Of a DNA stretch of 25,789 bases, positions 13,529-21,668 are shown piece after piece. The position numbers were made by a program, and so were the translations under genes. Source of the DNA: Bacillota bacterium (GTDB taxonomy: Bacteria > Bacillota > Clostridia > Oscillospirales > Ruminococcaceae). The notes beneath the pieces were generated by a model. It was not told the origin of the DNA and did not search any database. It was given only the letters and a program-made list of their open reading frames with translations. The stretch's first letter is position 1. Every line of letters starts with the position of its first letter. Location of the stretch: assembly GCA_023431215.1 (NCBI GenBank), contig JAEYXR010000113.1:1-25789 (forward strand), read 5' to 3'.

Positions 13529-15241
13529 ATGATTACTTCGGGAATTCCGGTTTGCCCGGGTAAGGTGCTTTGCAAAACACACCTTTTAAATCCTATTCCT
13601 CATTTTGATTTGGAAAAGAAATGCAGCTGTGATGTGAGCACAACAAAAAAAGAAGTAAGGCAAGCCATTGCAGAAATAGTAAGACAGCTTGAGCAAGTGG
13701 CGCAGTCGCTCTCTACGCAGGAGGCTGAGTTGGTTGAAGTTCAGCAAACAATGCTGGAGGAAACCTGCTTTTTAGAAGAAATTGACCTTTACATATCTCA
13801 GGGATATTCTGCAGAGGCATCTGTACTGCGAGCGGCAAGAACACAGGAAAACTTGCTGCGAGAACTGGAAGATGAGTATTTATCGGCAAGGGCAGAAGAT
13901 ATGCACGATGCCAGCCATCGTGTTGCATGTTTGCTTACAGGCGCATCTTTTCCAGACCTAAGCCATCTTAATGAGCCCGTCATTGTTGTAGCCGAGGAAC
14001 TTCTACCGTCAATGCTTATGAGTGCCAATTTAAAAAATATTTGTGGAATTATCATTCAAAACGGGACCCGCACTTCTCATGTCTCTATTCTGGCTTCTAG
14101 TTTAGATATCCCCACACTGGTGGGATGTGCAGATGCCATGAAGCTGCCTTATGATAAAGTCATTTTTTTAGACAGCGAAAGCGGAAAAGTTTTTTATGAA
14201 TTAGAAGATTACAGTAGTCAGCAGCAGCAGGCAGCTGCATATTTCGAAGAGAAGCAGCGTTTAAAGGACTATTGCCACATGCCTGCGGATACTGCAGACG
14301 GAAAGAAAATGGTTGTGGTTGCAAACATTGTAGAACCTTTGGTGCTGAAAAAGGTAAAAGAGCAGGGCATGGCTGGCGTAGGACTATTTCGCACAGAATT
14401 TTTATTTATGAACCGAACAGCACCTCCTGATGAAGAGGAGCAGTATCAAATATATCATTTGGCGGCTCAAACTCTGGAGGATAAGGTACTTACTATTCGC
14501 ACAATGGACATCGGCGGTGATAAAGAGGTAGATTATCTGCAGCTGCCAAAAGAAGAAAATCCTTTTATGGGGTTTAGAGCTATAAGAATCTGCCTAAACA
14601 GAAGCGAGCTTTTTAAAACACAGCTCAGGGCAATTTTAAGAGCAAGTACAAAGGGGAATATCCGCATCATGTTTCCAATGATTGCTACAATGGATGAGCT
14701 GAACCAGGCGCTGGAGCTTTTGGAGCAGTGTCGCCAAGAACTGCGAAAAGAAAAAGTAGCCTTTGATGAAAATTTGCCTGTAGGCATTATGGTGGAAATA
14801 CCTTCTGCTGTGGTGATGCTGGATAAAATGGCGGATAAAATACAGTTTGTCAGTATTGGAAGCAACGATTTGGTGCAGTATACATACGCTGCAGACCGGC
14901 TGAACAAAAGTGTAGAATACCTGTATAACTTTATGGACCCTGCCGTACTGCGGCTCATTGCATATACAATACGCACCTGCAAGGAAGCTGGCATTGAGTG
15001 CTCGCTATGTGGTGAAATGGCGGGAGACGCCATGGGATTAGCAGCACTGATGGCATTGGGTTTAATCAAATTCAGTGTATCCCCCTCGTTGGGGCTGATT
15101 ACAAAAAAGCGGATAACCCTGCTTAACTATGGCGCGCTTGGGGCGGCAGGAAAGCAAATGCTGAATTGTGATACTGCTGTGCAAGCAGTAGCTGTACTTC
15201 GGCAGGCGCTGCCGGAAGAATATCCGGTTCCGCTGAAGTAG
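13529..15241 (+). CDS. ptsI: PTS Enzyme I (PEP-protein phosphotransferase)
   Basis: 570 residues, normal Enzyme I length. Domains in order: HPr-binding helical domain (about 35-140), phosphohistidine swivel domain with active-site His184 in 'GTRTSHVSILAS', and PEP-utilising TIM barrel (about 255-540) with 'GLFRTEFLFMNR', 'MDIGGDKEVDYL', 'MVEIPSAV', 'GSNDLVQYTYAADR' and the catalytic Cys in 'CSLCGEMAGDA'. It takes phosphate from PEP and passes it to HPr. The ATG at 13529 follows GGAGGG. A 133-bp gap with an unused ribosome site separates it from the IIC gene. Confidence 0.97.
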   Translation: MITSGIPVCPGKVLCKTHLLNPIPHFDLEKKCSCDVSTTKKEVRQAIAEIVRQLEQVAQSLSTQEAELVEVQQTMLEETCFLEEIDLYISQGYSAEASVLRAARTQENLLRELEDEYLSARAEDMHDASHRVACLLTGASFPDLSHLNEPVIVVAEELLPSMLMSANLKNICGIIIQNGTRTSHVSILASSLDIPTLVGCADAMKLPYDKVIFLDSESGKVFYELEDYSSQQQQAAAYFEEKQRLKDYCHMPADTADGKKMVVVANIVEPLVLKKVKEQGMAGVGLFRTEFLFMNRTAPPDEEEQYQIYHLAAQTLEDKVLTIRTMDIGGDKEVDYLQLPKEENPFMGFRAIRICLNRSELFKTQLRAILRASTKGNIRIMFPMIATMDELNQALELLEQCRQELRKEKVAFDENLPVGIMVEIPSAVVMLDKMADKIQFVSIGSNDLVQYTYAADRLNKSVEYLYNFMDPAVLRLIAYTIRTCKEAGIECSLCGEMAGDAMGLAALMALGLIKFSVSPSLGLITKKRITLLNYGALGAAGKQMLNCDTAVQAVAVLRQALPEEYPVPLK

Positions 15242-15260
15242 TATTTTTCTATATTAGACG

Positions 15261-15292
15261 AAAGGAGGTTATTCAGGGCATATAGCCCTTTT
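15261..15292 (+). other. Orphan Shine-Dalgarno sequence and small hairpin in the ptsI-IIC gap
   Basis: AAAGGAGGT (15261-15269) is a perfect ribosome site, but no ATG, GTG or TTG follows at usable distance. Next comes GGGC-ATATA-GCCC (15276-15288) and TTTT, a weak terminator-like hairpin. It could be a remnant of a lost small gene, a standby site or an attenuator setting the ratio of general to specific PTS proteins. Confidence 0.4.
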
Positions 15293-15374
15293 ACATATAA
15301 GGTGTCAGCCGTAGAAAAGCGGTGTAAAACATACTCTGCAGCTGCGGCCCAAAAATGAGATAGGAGTGAGTAGA

Positions 15375-16118
15375 TTGGTAGTAAACGCATTACTTGTTGC
15401 CCTGGTAGCAACCTGCAGCACATGGTGGTTTAGCCATGCAGTTACCAGAACCTGGCTATATCCTCTTTGGTCCGGATTTTTAGTAGGAATTATGATGGGA
15501 AAACCCCTGGAAGGCATGATGATTGCCGCAGCCATTAATTTACCTTATGTTGGATTTATTACTGCTGGTGGCTCTATGCCCGGGAACCCCATGTTTGCAG
15601 GACCCGTGGGGACGGCTCTGGCTTTGGTTTCGGGTCTTGACATTCACACCGCAACCACTGCAGGCGTAATTTTGGGTTCTGTCGCAATTCTTACCTGGAA
15701 TGCCTATATGACCATCAATTCCCTGTGGGTTCACCTTGCCGATAAATATGCGGCTCAGGGAAACTTGAAGATGATTCGAGTTCTGAACTATGTTCCGTCT
15801 TTCTTTGTATCACTTATCCTTAACGGTGTTCCGGCATTCTTTATTGTAATGTATGGTTCTACCTTTGGAGCATGGCTGCAGCAGTTCCCGACCTTTATTA
15901 TAGATGCCTTTGGCGTAGTTGGTGCCTTAATGCCTGCCCTTGGTATTGGCATGCTGCTAAACTATCTGGGCAAAAAGAAGCTGATTCCTTTCTTCTTTGC
16001 CGGCTTCTTCCTTACCGTTTATTTTGGTCTGGATACCATGGCTATTGCCGTTATCGCAGCAATCATCGGCTGCATTTTGTACCTGTTTAACGATGCTAAG
16101 CTGAAGGAGGTTGCATAA
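15375..16118 (+). CDS. PTS mannose/fructose/sorbose-family IIC component
   Basis: About 247 residues from TTG 15375, which has AGGAG (15362-15366) 8 bp upstream; the GTG at 15366 overlaps that ribosome site. The protein is hydrophobic with several membrane segments. 'AINLPYVGFITAGGSMPGNPMFAGPVG' region (about 55-80) is typical of the mannose-class IIC, as is the polar loop with 'NAYMTINSLWVHLADKYA'. It forms the transport channel with IID. IID follows 2 bp after its stop. Sugar specificity cannot be read out, since mannose-class systems take hexoses, hexosamines, sorbose and some hexitols. Confidence 0.92.
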   Translation: MVVNALLVALVATCSTWWFSHAVTRTWLYPLWSGFLVGIMMGKPLEGMMIAAAINLPYVGFITAGGSMPGNPMFAGPVGTALALVSGLDIHTATTAGVILGSVAILTWNAYMTINSLWVHLADKYAAQGNLKMIRVLNYVPSFFVSLILNGVPAFFIVMYGSTFGAWLQQFPTFIIDAFGVVGALMPALGIGMLLNYLGKKKLIPFFFAGFFLTVYFGLDTMAIAVIAAIIGCILYLFNDAKLKEVA

Positions 16119-16120
16119 TC

Positions 16121-16951
16121 ATGGCTGAAAAAACACTAAGAAAATCTGACCTTATTAAGCATTGGCTGCTGGGCTATTCCAGCGAAACCTGCTATAACTA
16201 TGAGCGTTTGCAGGCTTTGGGAAATGCCAACTCCATTCAACCCATTATTAAGCGCCTGTACGATAAGGATCAATATGCCGAGGAAATATCTAAATATCTG
16301 GTGTTTTTTAATACCGAACCTTCCTTTATGGGTACCGTTATTCACGGCATTACCGCCGCAATGGAGGAAAAACGTGCCAACGGAGAAGATATTTCTGCCG
16401 AAGACATCAACTCTGTGCGTTTGGCACTGATGGGACCTTTGGCCGGTATGGGCGACGTGGTTTCTCAGTCGATTGTTTATCCTGTTCTTGCCGGTATTTG
16501 TATTCAGCTTGCCCTGGCCGGAAATTATTTTGGACCTATTCTTTTTGAGGTAGGCTACAAAGTGATTATGCTGACCCTGGGCTACAACATGTATATGCTG
16601 GGTTACCGTAAGGGCCGTGATGCTATTCTGGAATTTTTGCAGGGCGGAATACTGAACCGTCTGATTGAAGTGTTCAGCATTATTGGCCTGATGGTGGTTG
16701 GCAATATGGCCGTCAGCCGTGTGGCGGTGCGTGTGCCGCTGGAGTGGGTCTTTACCAATGAACTGGGTCAGGTAAACTTTGCCTTCCAAACCGGTGTGCT
16801 TGACGCTTTGCTTCCCGGTTTGTTACCCCTTGCCATTACCATGGGAGTTTGGGCAATGCTTAAAAAACGTGTGAAGCCTCTTACCATTGTCGGCATTTTA
16901 TTTGTTGCCGGTATTGTATTGTCACTGTGCGGCCTGCTTGCAGCAGCTTAA
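16121..16951 (+). CDS. PTS mannose/fructose/sorbose-family IID component
   Basis: 276 residues, the usual length for IID. 'LRKSDLIKHWLLGYSSETCYNYERLQALG' type N-terminus (amphipathic and cytoplasmic), then 'EPSFMGTVIHGITAAMEE', 'LMGPLAGMGDVVSQSIVYPVL' (about 100-121) and C-terminal membrane segments are all typical. It pairs with IIC in the membrane. ATG 16121 has AAGGAGG at the end of IIC (16104-16111). It is followed by a GC-rich hairpin and the AlsE-like gene. Confidence 0.95.
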   Translation: MAEKTLRKSDLIKHWLLGYSSETCYNYERLQALGNANSIQPIIKRLYDKDQYAEEISKYLVFFNTEPSFMGTVIHGITAAMEEKRANGEDISAEDINSVRLALMGPLAGMGDVVSQSIVYPVLAGICIQLALAGNYFGPILFEVGYKVIMLTLGYNMYMLGYRKGRDAILEFLQGGILNRLIEVFSIIGLMVVGNMAVSRVAVRVPLEWVFTNELGQVNFAFQTGVLDALLPGLLPLAITMGVWAMLKKRVKPLTIVGILFVAGIVLSLCGLLAAA

Positions 16952-16986
16952 ACAGTCGTTATCATTTGCATCAACTAGGCAGTTGT

Positions 16987-17013
16987 ACGGGGGCGGATTT
17001 GCTCTGCCCCCGT
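16987..17013 (+). other. GC-rich hairpin between IID and epimerase genes
   Basis: ACGGGGGC (16987-16994) pairs with GCCCCCGT (17006-17013) around an 11-nt loop. There is no T run, so it is more likely an mRNA processing or stability element than a terminator. It would let the membrane subunits and the downstream enzymes be made in different amounts. Confidence 0.5.
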
Positions 17014-17039
17014 GCAGCCCAGCCGGGAAGGATCTGAAT

Positions 17040-17732
17040 ATGCAAAAGAAAATTATGATTTCACCCTCAATTATGTGCTGCAAATTTTGGGACATGGAAA
17101 AATATATCCGTACCTTTGAAGAGGTGGGTATTGACACCATCCATTTTGATGTTATGGATGGGCACTACGTTAACAATACAATGCTTGGAACAGCTTTGTA
17201 TAAGCAGTTAAAAGAAGTTACAAAGATCCCCATTGATTTACACTTTATGTGTGAAAACCCTGAAAGCTTTATTGATTACTTTATGCCCGAGCCGGGGGAC
17301 TGGGTGAGTTTTCACCCCGAAACCTGTCGCCAGCCTTACCGTTTACTGCAAAACCTGCGGGAACGCGGCCTGCATCCTGGACTGGCGCTAAACCCCGGAA
17401 CACCCCTTAGCTATTTGGAAGAAGACAAATCCATGGTGGATTTTGTCATGCTTATGACGGTGAATCCCGGATTTGCGGGACAAACCATGGTGCCGGACGC
17501 CTTAAGCAAAATAGCCCGTATTAAAAAACTTTTGACAGAAAATGAGTTAAATGCTGATTTGGTGGTTGACGGCAACACAACCTTTGAAAATGCTAAAAAG
17601 ATGAAAGATGCCGGAGCCAATGTTTTTGTTGTGGGAACCTCTTCTATTTTACAAAGCGTTGATGACTTTCGGTCTAAATATTATGACTACATTGCTTTTT
17701 TAGAAGGCAAAGAATCCATAAACATGAGGTAG
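17040..17732 (+). CDS. AlsE/ribulose-phosphate 3-epimerase family protein, allulose 6-phosphate type
   Basis: 230 residues of the Rpe TIM-barrel family. Metal and catalytic residues seen: His and Asp in 'HFDVMDGHYV', His in 'DLHFMC', Asp in 'VVDGNTT'. Several blocks resemble E. coli AlsE rather than Rpe: 'SPSIMCC' near the start, 'FHPETC', 'LNPGTP', 'MTVNPGFAGQ', and VDGN where Rpe has VDGG (AlsE has VDGS). It would interconvert D-allulose 6-phosphate and fructose 6-phosphate, though pentulose phosphates are not excluded. ATG 17040 follows 'gggaaggatctgaat'; the longer frame from 16887 runs through IID and is rejected. It lies between IID and IIA inside the PTS operon, so it acts on the imported phosphate. 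Confidence 0.88.
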   Translation: MQKKIMISPSIMCCKFWDMEKYIRTFEEVGIDTIHFDVMDGHYVNNTMLGTALYKQLKEVTKIPIDLHFMCENPESFIDYFMPEPGDWVSFHPETCRQPYRLLQNLRERGLHPGLALNPGTPLSYLEEDKSMVDFVMLMTVNPGFAGQTMVPDALSKIARIKKLLTENELNADLVVDGNTTFENAKKMKDAGANVFVVGTSSILQSVDDFRSKYYDYIAFLEGKESINMR

Positions 17733-17736
17733 CATT

Positions 17737-18126
17737 ATGATTGGAATTATTGTCATAAGCCATGGGTCTCTGGCAAGAGAGCTTGTAAAAAGCACGGAGA
17801 TGCTAATGGGAGAATCTGACCAGCTGGCTTACGAGGGCATTATGCCGGAGGATTCATCAGATCACTTTTATGAGCGGGTATCCGCATTGACATCCCGGTT
17901 AGACACCGGTGATGGCGTTGCTGCACTGGTAGACTTATATGGGGGTACTCCGTGCAATACCGTGGCACGCATCTCGCGTGAGCGCAATATGCGTATTGTT
18001 ACCGGCGCCAATTTGCCAATGGTTATGACTGCTGTTGCAGAACGCACAGAAGAAATGACATTAAACGATTTTGTAGCTGCTGTGCTTGCTATGGGTAAAG
18101 AAAGTGTTGCTGAATTTTCAGTATAA
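17737..18126 (+). CDS. PTS mannose-family IIA component
   Basis: 129 residues, a single IIA(Man) domain. The phospho-acceptor is His9 in 'IIVISHGSLA'; 'ALVDLYGGTPCNTVA' and 'IVTGANLPMV' are typical surrounding motifs. It takes phosphate from HPr and passes it to IIB. It starts 4 bp after the epimerase stop, with a 'catgaggtagcatt' ribosome site. Confidence 0.96.
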   Translation: MIGIIVISHGSLARELVKSTEMLMGESDQLAYEGIMPEDSSDHFYERVSALTSRLDTGDGVAALVDLYGGTPCNTVARISRERNMRIVTGANLPMVMTAVAERTEEMTLNDFVAAVLAMGKESVAEFSV

Positions 18127-18149
18127 CAATTTTGTAGGAGGAGTTAATC

Positions 18150-18632
18150 ATGGCAGATAAAAACCTGATATTTACTCGTATTGATGACCGCCTGATTCAT
18201 GGGCAGGTTTGCGCCGCCTGGCTGCGTGCCTACTCAAATGTAGAGCACATTATGGTAATAGACGATAAGGTTTGTCAGGATGCCTTTATGCAGCAGATGT
18301 TTCAGATGTTGGTGCCTACAGGTATTACAATTGAGATTGTAAGTATTGCTAAAGCCACCGAGCTGATGAAAGCGGGACTTAAAAAACCAACAATGGTGAT
18401 TGTAAAGGTTCCCGACACCTTAAAGCAGCTGATGGATAATGGGGTGGAAATTCCTAAAGTAAATATTGGCGGCATGGGGATGAGTACAGGTCGTAAAAAG
18501 TTTTTTCAAAACATTTCTACCACACCCGCTGAAAATGACATTCTCCGAGATATGGTAAAAAAGGGTGTTACCGTAGAAATTCAGATTATACCCGCTGCCA
18601 AAACCGTAAATGTAGCAAGTATATTAAAATAG
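18150..18632 (+). CDS. PTS mannose-family IIB component
   Basis: 160 residues. The phosphorylation motif 'TRIDDRLIHGQV' places the active His at 17, and 'VNIGGMGMSTGRKKF' is another IIB(Man) signature. It hands phosphate to the incoming sugar. The start has AGGAGGAG, among the strongest ribosome sites of the operon. It is separate from IIA, as in lev- and sor-type systems, not fused as in E. coli ManX. Confidence 0.96.
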   Translation: MADKNLIFTRIDDRLIHGQVCAAWLRAYSNVEHIMVIDDKVCQDAFMQQMFQMLVPTGITIEIVSIAKATELMKAGLKKPTMVIVKVPDTLKQLMDNGVEIPKVNIGGMGMSTGRKKFFQNISTTPAENDILRDMVKKGVTVEIQIIPAAKTVNVASILK

Positions 18633-18669
18633 AATTTACCACAGCGGCAACTGAAAGGATTATAGTATC

Positions 18670-19731
18670 ATGAAAGCAGCAAGATTACACGCAATAAACG
18701 ACTTTCGTGTAGATGAAGTCTCTGTTCCCAAGCCCCGGGGAGAACAGCTTTTGCTGAAGGTAGGTGCATGCGGAATCTGTGGTTCTGATATTCCGCGTAT
18801 TTTTGAGCTGGGCACCAGCAAGCAGAAATATCCTCTGATAATCGGGCACGAGTTTGGCGGAGAAATTGTTCAGGTAGGTGAAGGGGCAGAGGCATCTTTG
18901 GTAGGCAAGCGGGGTGCCGTTTTTCCTTGTATCCCTTGCCGCAAATGCACCCCATGTCTATCGGGCGATTATGCCATGTGCCTAGACTATGATTATCTGG
19001 GTTCACGCAGTGACGGCGGCTTTGCAGAATACTGCCTTATTCCGTCCAAGTGGCATTTTGTAGAGTCCCATAACCCCCAAACCACTGACGAAGCATTGTC
19101 TATGGTGGAGCCTTGCACTGTGGCACAGCACGCCATCCGTAAGGCGGATGTACGCGCAGGCTATTCTGTTTTGATTTTTGGAGCAGGCCCCATAGGAATT
19201 ATGGCTGCTCGTTGGGCTCAAATTTTTGGTGCGGGCACGGTGGCTTTGGTGGATGTAGCCGATGAAAAAGTTGCTTTTGCCCAAGAGAGAGGCCAACTAT
19301 GCTTTAATGCCTTAACAGAAGATGTAAACACAGCTTTTAAGGCCATCAATAATGGCAAACCTGCAGATGTTGTAATAGAAGGAACCGGCACATCTGCCGC
19401 TTTTAACCAGGCTATTGACTGTGTACGTACATTTGGTACGATAGTAATGCTGGGCAACCCCCATAAGGATACCGTGCTAAAACTTAGCGCACACAGCAAT
19501 ATTCTACGCAAGGAACTGAATATTACAGGGGTGTGGAATTCCCATTACTTTGATTTGCCCATCAATGAATGGCTGTTTACCGTTAAAATGCTGGATGAAA
19601 AGAAAATGGTGGTAGAGGATTTGATTACCCACCGCACCAGTCTTGACGAGCTTCCACAGCTTTGTGAGGATATTTATCAGAAGAAGGTAAGTATTTGTAA
19701 GGCTCTTTACAGCGCGGAGGCGGAAAAATGA
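18670..19731 (+). CDS. Zinc-dependent polyol(-phosphate) dehydrogenase, GatD-like
   Basis: 353 residues, medium-chain zinc dehydrogenase. Catalytic zinc ligands Cys37, His60 and Glu61 ('GACGICGSD', 'IIGHEFGGE') and structural zinc cysteines 90, 93, 96 and 104 are all present, followed by a Rossmann domain with 'IFGAGPIGIMAA' (about 170-182). 'GSDIPRIF', 'DYLGSRSDGGFAEY' and 'ILRKELNITGVW' closely resemble E. coli galactitol-1-phosphate 5-dehydrogenase. In a PTS operon it most likely oxidises an imported hexitol phosphate to a ketohexose phosphate. The substrate is not certain, because sorbitol- and threonine-type relatives share the fold. It overlaps the SIS gene by 4 bp (ATGA). Confidence 0.93.
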   Translation: MKAARLHAINDFRVDEVSVPKPRGEQLLLKVGACGICGSDIPRIFELGTSKQKYPLIIGHEFGGEIVQVGEGAEASLVGKRGAVFPCIPCRKCTPCLSGDYAMCLDYDYLGSRSDGGFAEYCLIPSKWHFVESHNPQTTDEALSMVEPCTVAQHAIRKADVRAGYSVLIFGAGPIGIMAARWAQIFGAGTVALVDVADEKVAFAQERGQLCFNALTEDVNTAFKAINNGKPADVVIEGTGTSAAFNQAIDCVRTFGTIVMLGNPHKDTVLKLSAHSNILRKELNITGVWNSHYFDLPINEWLFTVKMLDEKKMVVEDLITHRTSLDELPQLCEDIYQKKVSICKALYSAEAEK

Positions 19732-20285
19732 GCCTGCAACAAAAGTCTGAGCTGATTACCGACGAACTTACCAGGGCAATGCTTCAAATAGACAACACAC
19801 AAGCAGAAGCCTTTGTACAGGAGCTGTTGTCTGCCCGACGCGTATTGGTGGTGGGGGTAGGACGGGTGTTGATTTCGCTAAAAGCGTGGGTAAAGCGGAT
19901 GCTGCATTTGGGCATAGATATTAATGTTGTGGGAAGCGAAACAGAACGACCCATTTTTAAAGGCGATATGCTCATTGTAGCTTCTTCCTCGGGAGAAAGC
20001 GCGGTTCCCAAAGCTATTGCAGCAATTGCAAAGGAAAAGGGCGCCCATGTTGCATACATAGGCTGTACAGCCAACAGTACCATAGCACAAATGGCAGACA
20101 GCAGGCTGCTGCTGGCGGGCAGAACCAAGTACGCCCTGCCTGGAGAATTTGCCTCTGCACAGCCCATGTCCACCCTGTTTGAGCAGCAGCTTTATTTGTT
20201 GGGTGATGCCATTGCACTGATGGTGATGGAACAAAAGGGCTTAAGTGAGGCTGATGTAAAATCCAGCCACGCTAATTTAGAATAG
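19728..20285 (+). CDS. SIS-domain protein, 6-phospho-3-hexuloisomerase (HxlB)-like
   Basis: 185 residues, one SIS domain. 'RRVLVVGVGRVLISLKAW' (about 37-54), 'IVASSSGESAVP' (phosphate-binding Ser loop, about 84-95) and the C-terminal 'AQPMSTLFEQQLYLLGDAI' match the HxlB/PHI family, which converts arabino-3-hexulose 6-phosphate to fructose 6-phosphate. The usual partner, 3-hexulose-6-phosphate synthase, is absent, so formaldehyde fixation is not supported. Here it may accept a 3-keto hexose phosphate made by one of the two dehydrogenases. The start overlaps the GatD-like stop by 4 bp, so the two are translationally coupled. Confidence 0.88.
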   Translation: MSLQQKSELITDELTRAMLQIDNTQAEAFVQELLSARRVLVVGVGRVLISLKAWVKRMLHLGIDINVVGSETERPIFKGDMLIVASSSGESAVPKAIAAIAKEKGAHVAYIGCTANSTIAQMADSRLLLAGRTKYALPGEFASAQPMSTLFEQQLYLLGDAIALMVMEQKGLSEADVKSSHANLE

Positions 20286-20378
20286 TTGTTTGGGGTCTTT
20301 ATCACAGTTGCTCTGCGGGGTAAAGGCTGGCTGATTAAAATTTTTTGCTGATGCAGAGCAGCAGAATGGAGTGTAACC

Positions 20379-20957
20379 ATGGCAATCAAAGAAATGCAGC
20401 CTCGTTTGCAATTAACCTCTGAAGAATTTGCAGAAACCTGGTGTGCCTTAATAGAGGAGTATTATCAGCGGGGGCTAAGTCCTGAAATCATTGAAAGCTG
20501 CTTACACCTTGTCGGTGATGGGGCAGTGCATTATACAACAGAGCTTTCGATGATTTTACTTTTTATTGCCATGGAAAACTGGAATTCACGCAAGCGAATC
20601 TCCCAAGACATTCGTGCAAAAAGCACCGATGCAGTGGTAGAGTGCTATTTTAACCGGATGTTCGGCGAAGCTGAACAGGAAAGTTATAAAGTTTATGACA
20701 AGCGCCGTATGTTGTTTAGCCAGCTTTGTCATCATGTTGCCGATGCAAATCCACAAAAGCGTCAGCCAGAGCTGATTGGCTTTGCCCGATATTTGACAGC
20801 GCAGGTGTCGGAGCGGCAGGAGCAGCAAAACGTGGAGGCTATTCAGCAACTCAGTATTCTTTTTATTGAAGCGGCAGCAACCTTTTTTCGCTTTGCCTCC
20901 AACAGCTTTCCCGATTTACAAGGGTTTGGCAAAACAAAGTTTATTGTTCAAAAATAA
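20379..20957 (+). CDS. Unrecognised helical protein in the PTS operon
   Basis: 192 residues I could not assign to a family. It is predicted soluble and mainly helical, with no signal peptide, no membrane segment and no clear motif. It contains several charged stretches ('KRISQDIRAKSTDAVVECYF', 'YKVYDKRRML') and a Gln/Glu-rich segment near 145-158 ('QVSERQEQQNVEAIQQ'). ATG 20379 follows 'aatggagtgtaacc'. The 93-bp gap before it contains an 8-bp inverted repeat TGCTCTGC/GCAGAGCA (20309-20316, 20353-20360). Its place between the SIS and DeoC-type genes, all on one strand without a terminator, suggests a role in the same pathway, perhaps regulatory. Confidence 0.85.
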   Translation: MAIKEMQPRLQLTSEEFAETWCALIEEYYQRGLSPEIIESCLHLVGDGAVHYTTELSMILLFIAMENWNSRKRISQDIRAKSTDAVVECYFNRMFGEAEQESYKVYDKRRMLFSQLCHHVADANPQKRQPELIGFARYLTAQVSERQEQQNVEAIQQLSILFIEAAATFFRFASNSFPDLQGFGKTKFIVQK

Positions 20958-20977
20958 TTTTTTAGGGGGTCTTATGA

Positions 20978-21640
20978 TTGCAAAAACCTGAATATGCAAA
21001 GTACATAGACCATACAGTGCTGAAAAGCACAACCACACAAGAAACTGTAAAGAGGTTTTGTCAAGAAGCAAAGCAGTATCACTTTGCCAGCGTATGTGTT
21101 AATCCTACACATGTTGCCATGGTTCATAAGGAGCTGGAAGGAAGCGGAGTAAAAACCTGCTGTGTCATTGGGTTCCCCCTTGGGGCAACTACGACTCTGG
21201 TAAAAACGGTAGAAACAGCAGAAGCCGTCAAAAATGGCGCAGAAGAAGTGGACATGGTAATTAACATCGGCGCACTCAAAGATGGCCGCGTTGAATTTGT
21301 ATATGAGGATATTTTAGCGGTGGTACAGGCGGCAAAACCACACGCTTTGGTAAAGGTAATTATAGAATCCAGCGACCTTACCAATGAAGAAATTGTAACT
21401 GCATGCAAACTGGCACAAAAGGCAGGAGCCGATTTTGTAAAAACCTCCAGTGGATTTGGCACAGGAGGTGCCACGGTGGAGGCTGTGAACCTGATGAAGC
21501 AGACGGTAGGAGACAGCATGTTGATTAAGGCGTCTACAGGCATTAATGACAGAGATATCTGTGAGAAAATGCTGGAAGCAGGAGCTGTCAGAATGGGTAC
21601 CAGTAAGGGAATGCTAATTGTCGACGGAAAGCCGGCTTGA
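20978..21640 (+). CDS. DeoC-family aldolase, divergent from deoxyribose-phosphate aldolase
   Basis: 220 residues, TIM-barrel class I aldolase. The Schiff-base Lys155 ('DFVKTSSGF'), Lys184 ('IKASTG') and Asp92 ('EVDMVINIG') are in place. Differences from standard DeoC are Thr187 in place of the Gly of KASGGI and Lys210 in 'GTSKG' where GTSSG is usual, close to the phosphate site, so substrate preference may differ. It could cleave a 2-deoxyribose 5-phosphate-like or hexose-derived phosphate. The start is TTG 20978, with TTTAGGGGG about 9 bp upstream; the nearby ATG at 20974 hits a stop after five codons. It lies 28 bp before the SrlD-like gene in the PTS operon. Confidence 0.88.
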   Translation: MQKPEYAKYIDHTVLKSTTTQETVKRFCQEAKQYHFASVCVNPTHVAMVHKELEGSGVKTCCVIGFPLGATTTLVKTVETAEAVKNGAEEVDMVINIGALKDGRVEFVYEDILAVVQAAKPHALVKVIIESSDLTNEEIVTACKLAQKAGADFVKTSSGFGTGGATVEAVNLMKQTVGDSMLIKASTGINDRDICEKMLEAGAVRMGTSKGMLIVDGKPA

Positions 21641-21668
21641 GGTAGAATTTTCAAAGGAGAAGTGTACC

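Noticed and set aside
16136..16789. 217-codon minus-strand open frame opposite the IID gene
   Set aside because: Composition (His, Gln and Asn rich) is typical of an antisense shadow; IID on the plus strand is certain.
16987..17013. Terminator between the IID and epimerase genes
   Set aside because: The stem is strong but has no T run, and the downstream PTS genes need transcription from upstream; kept as a hairpin only.
19728..20285. Ribulose monophosphate (formaldehyde) pathway suggested by the HxlB-like gene
   Set aside because: No 3-hexulose-6-phosphate synthase accompanies it; the surrounding genes point to sugar or polyol import.
21124..21654. 176-codon minus-strand open frame opposite the DeoC-type gene
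   Set aside because: Low-complexity Ser/Thr-rich translation of an antisense strand; the catalytic residues of the aldolase on the other strand settle it.
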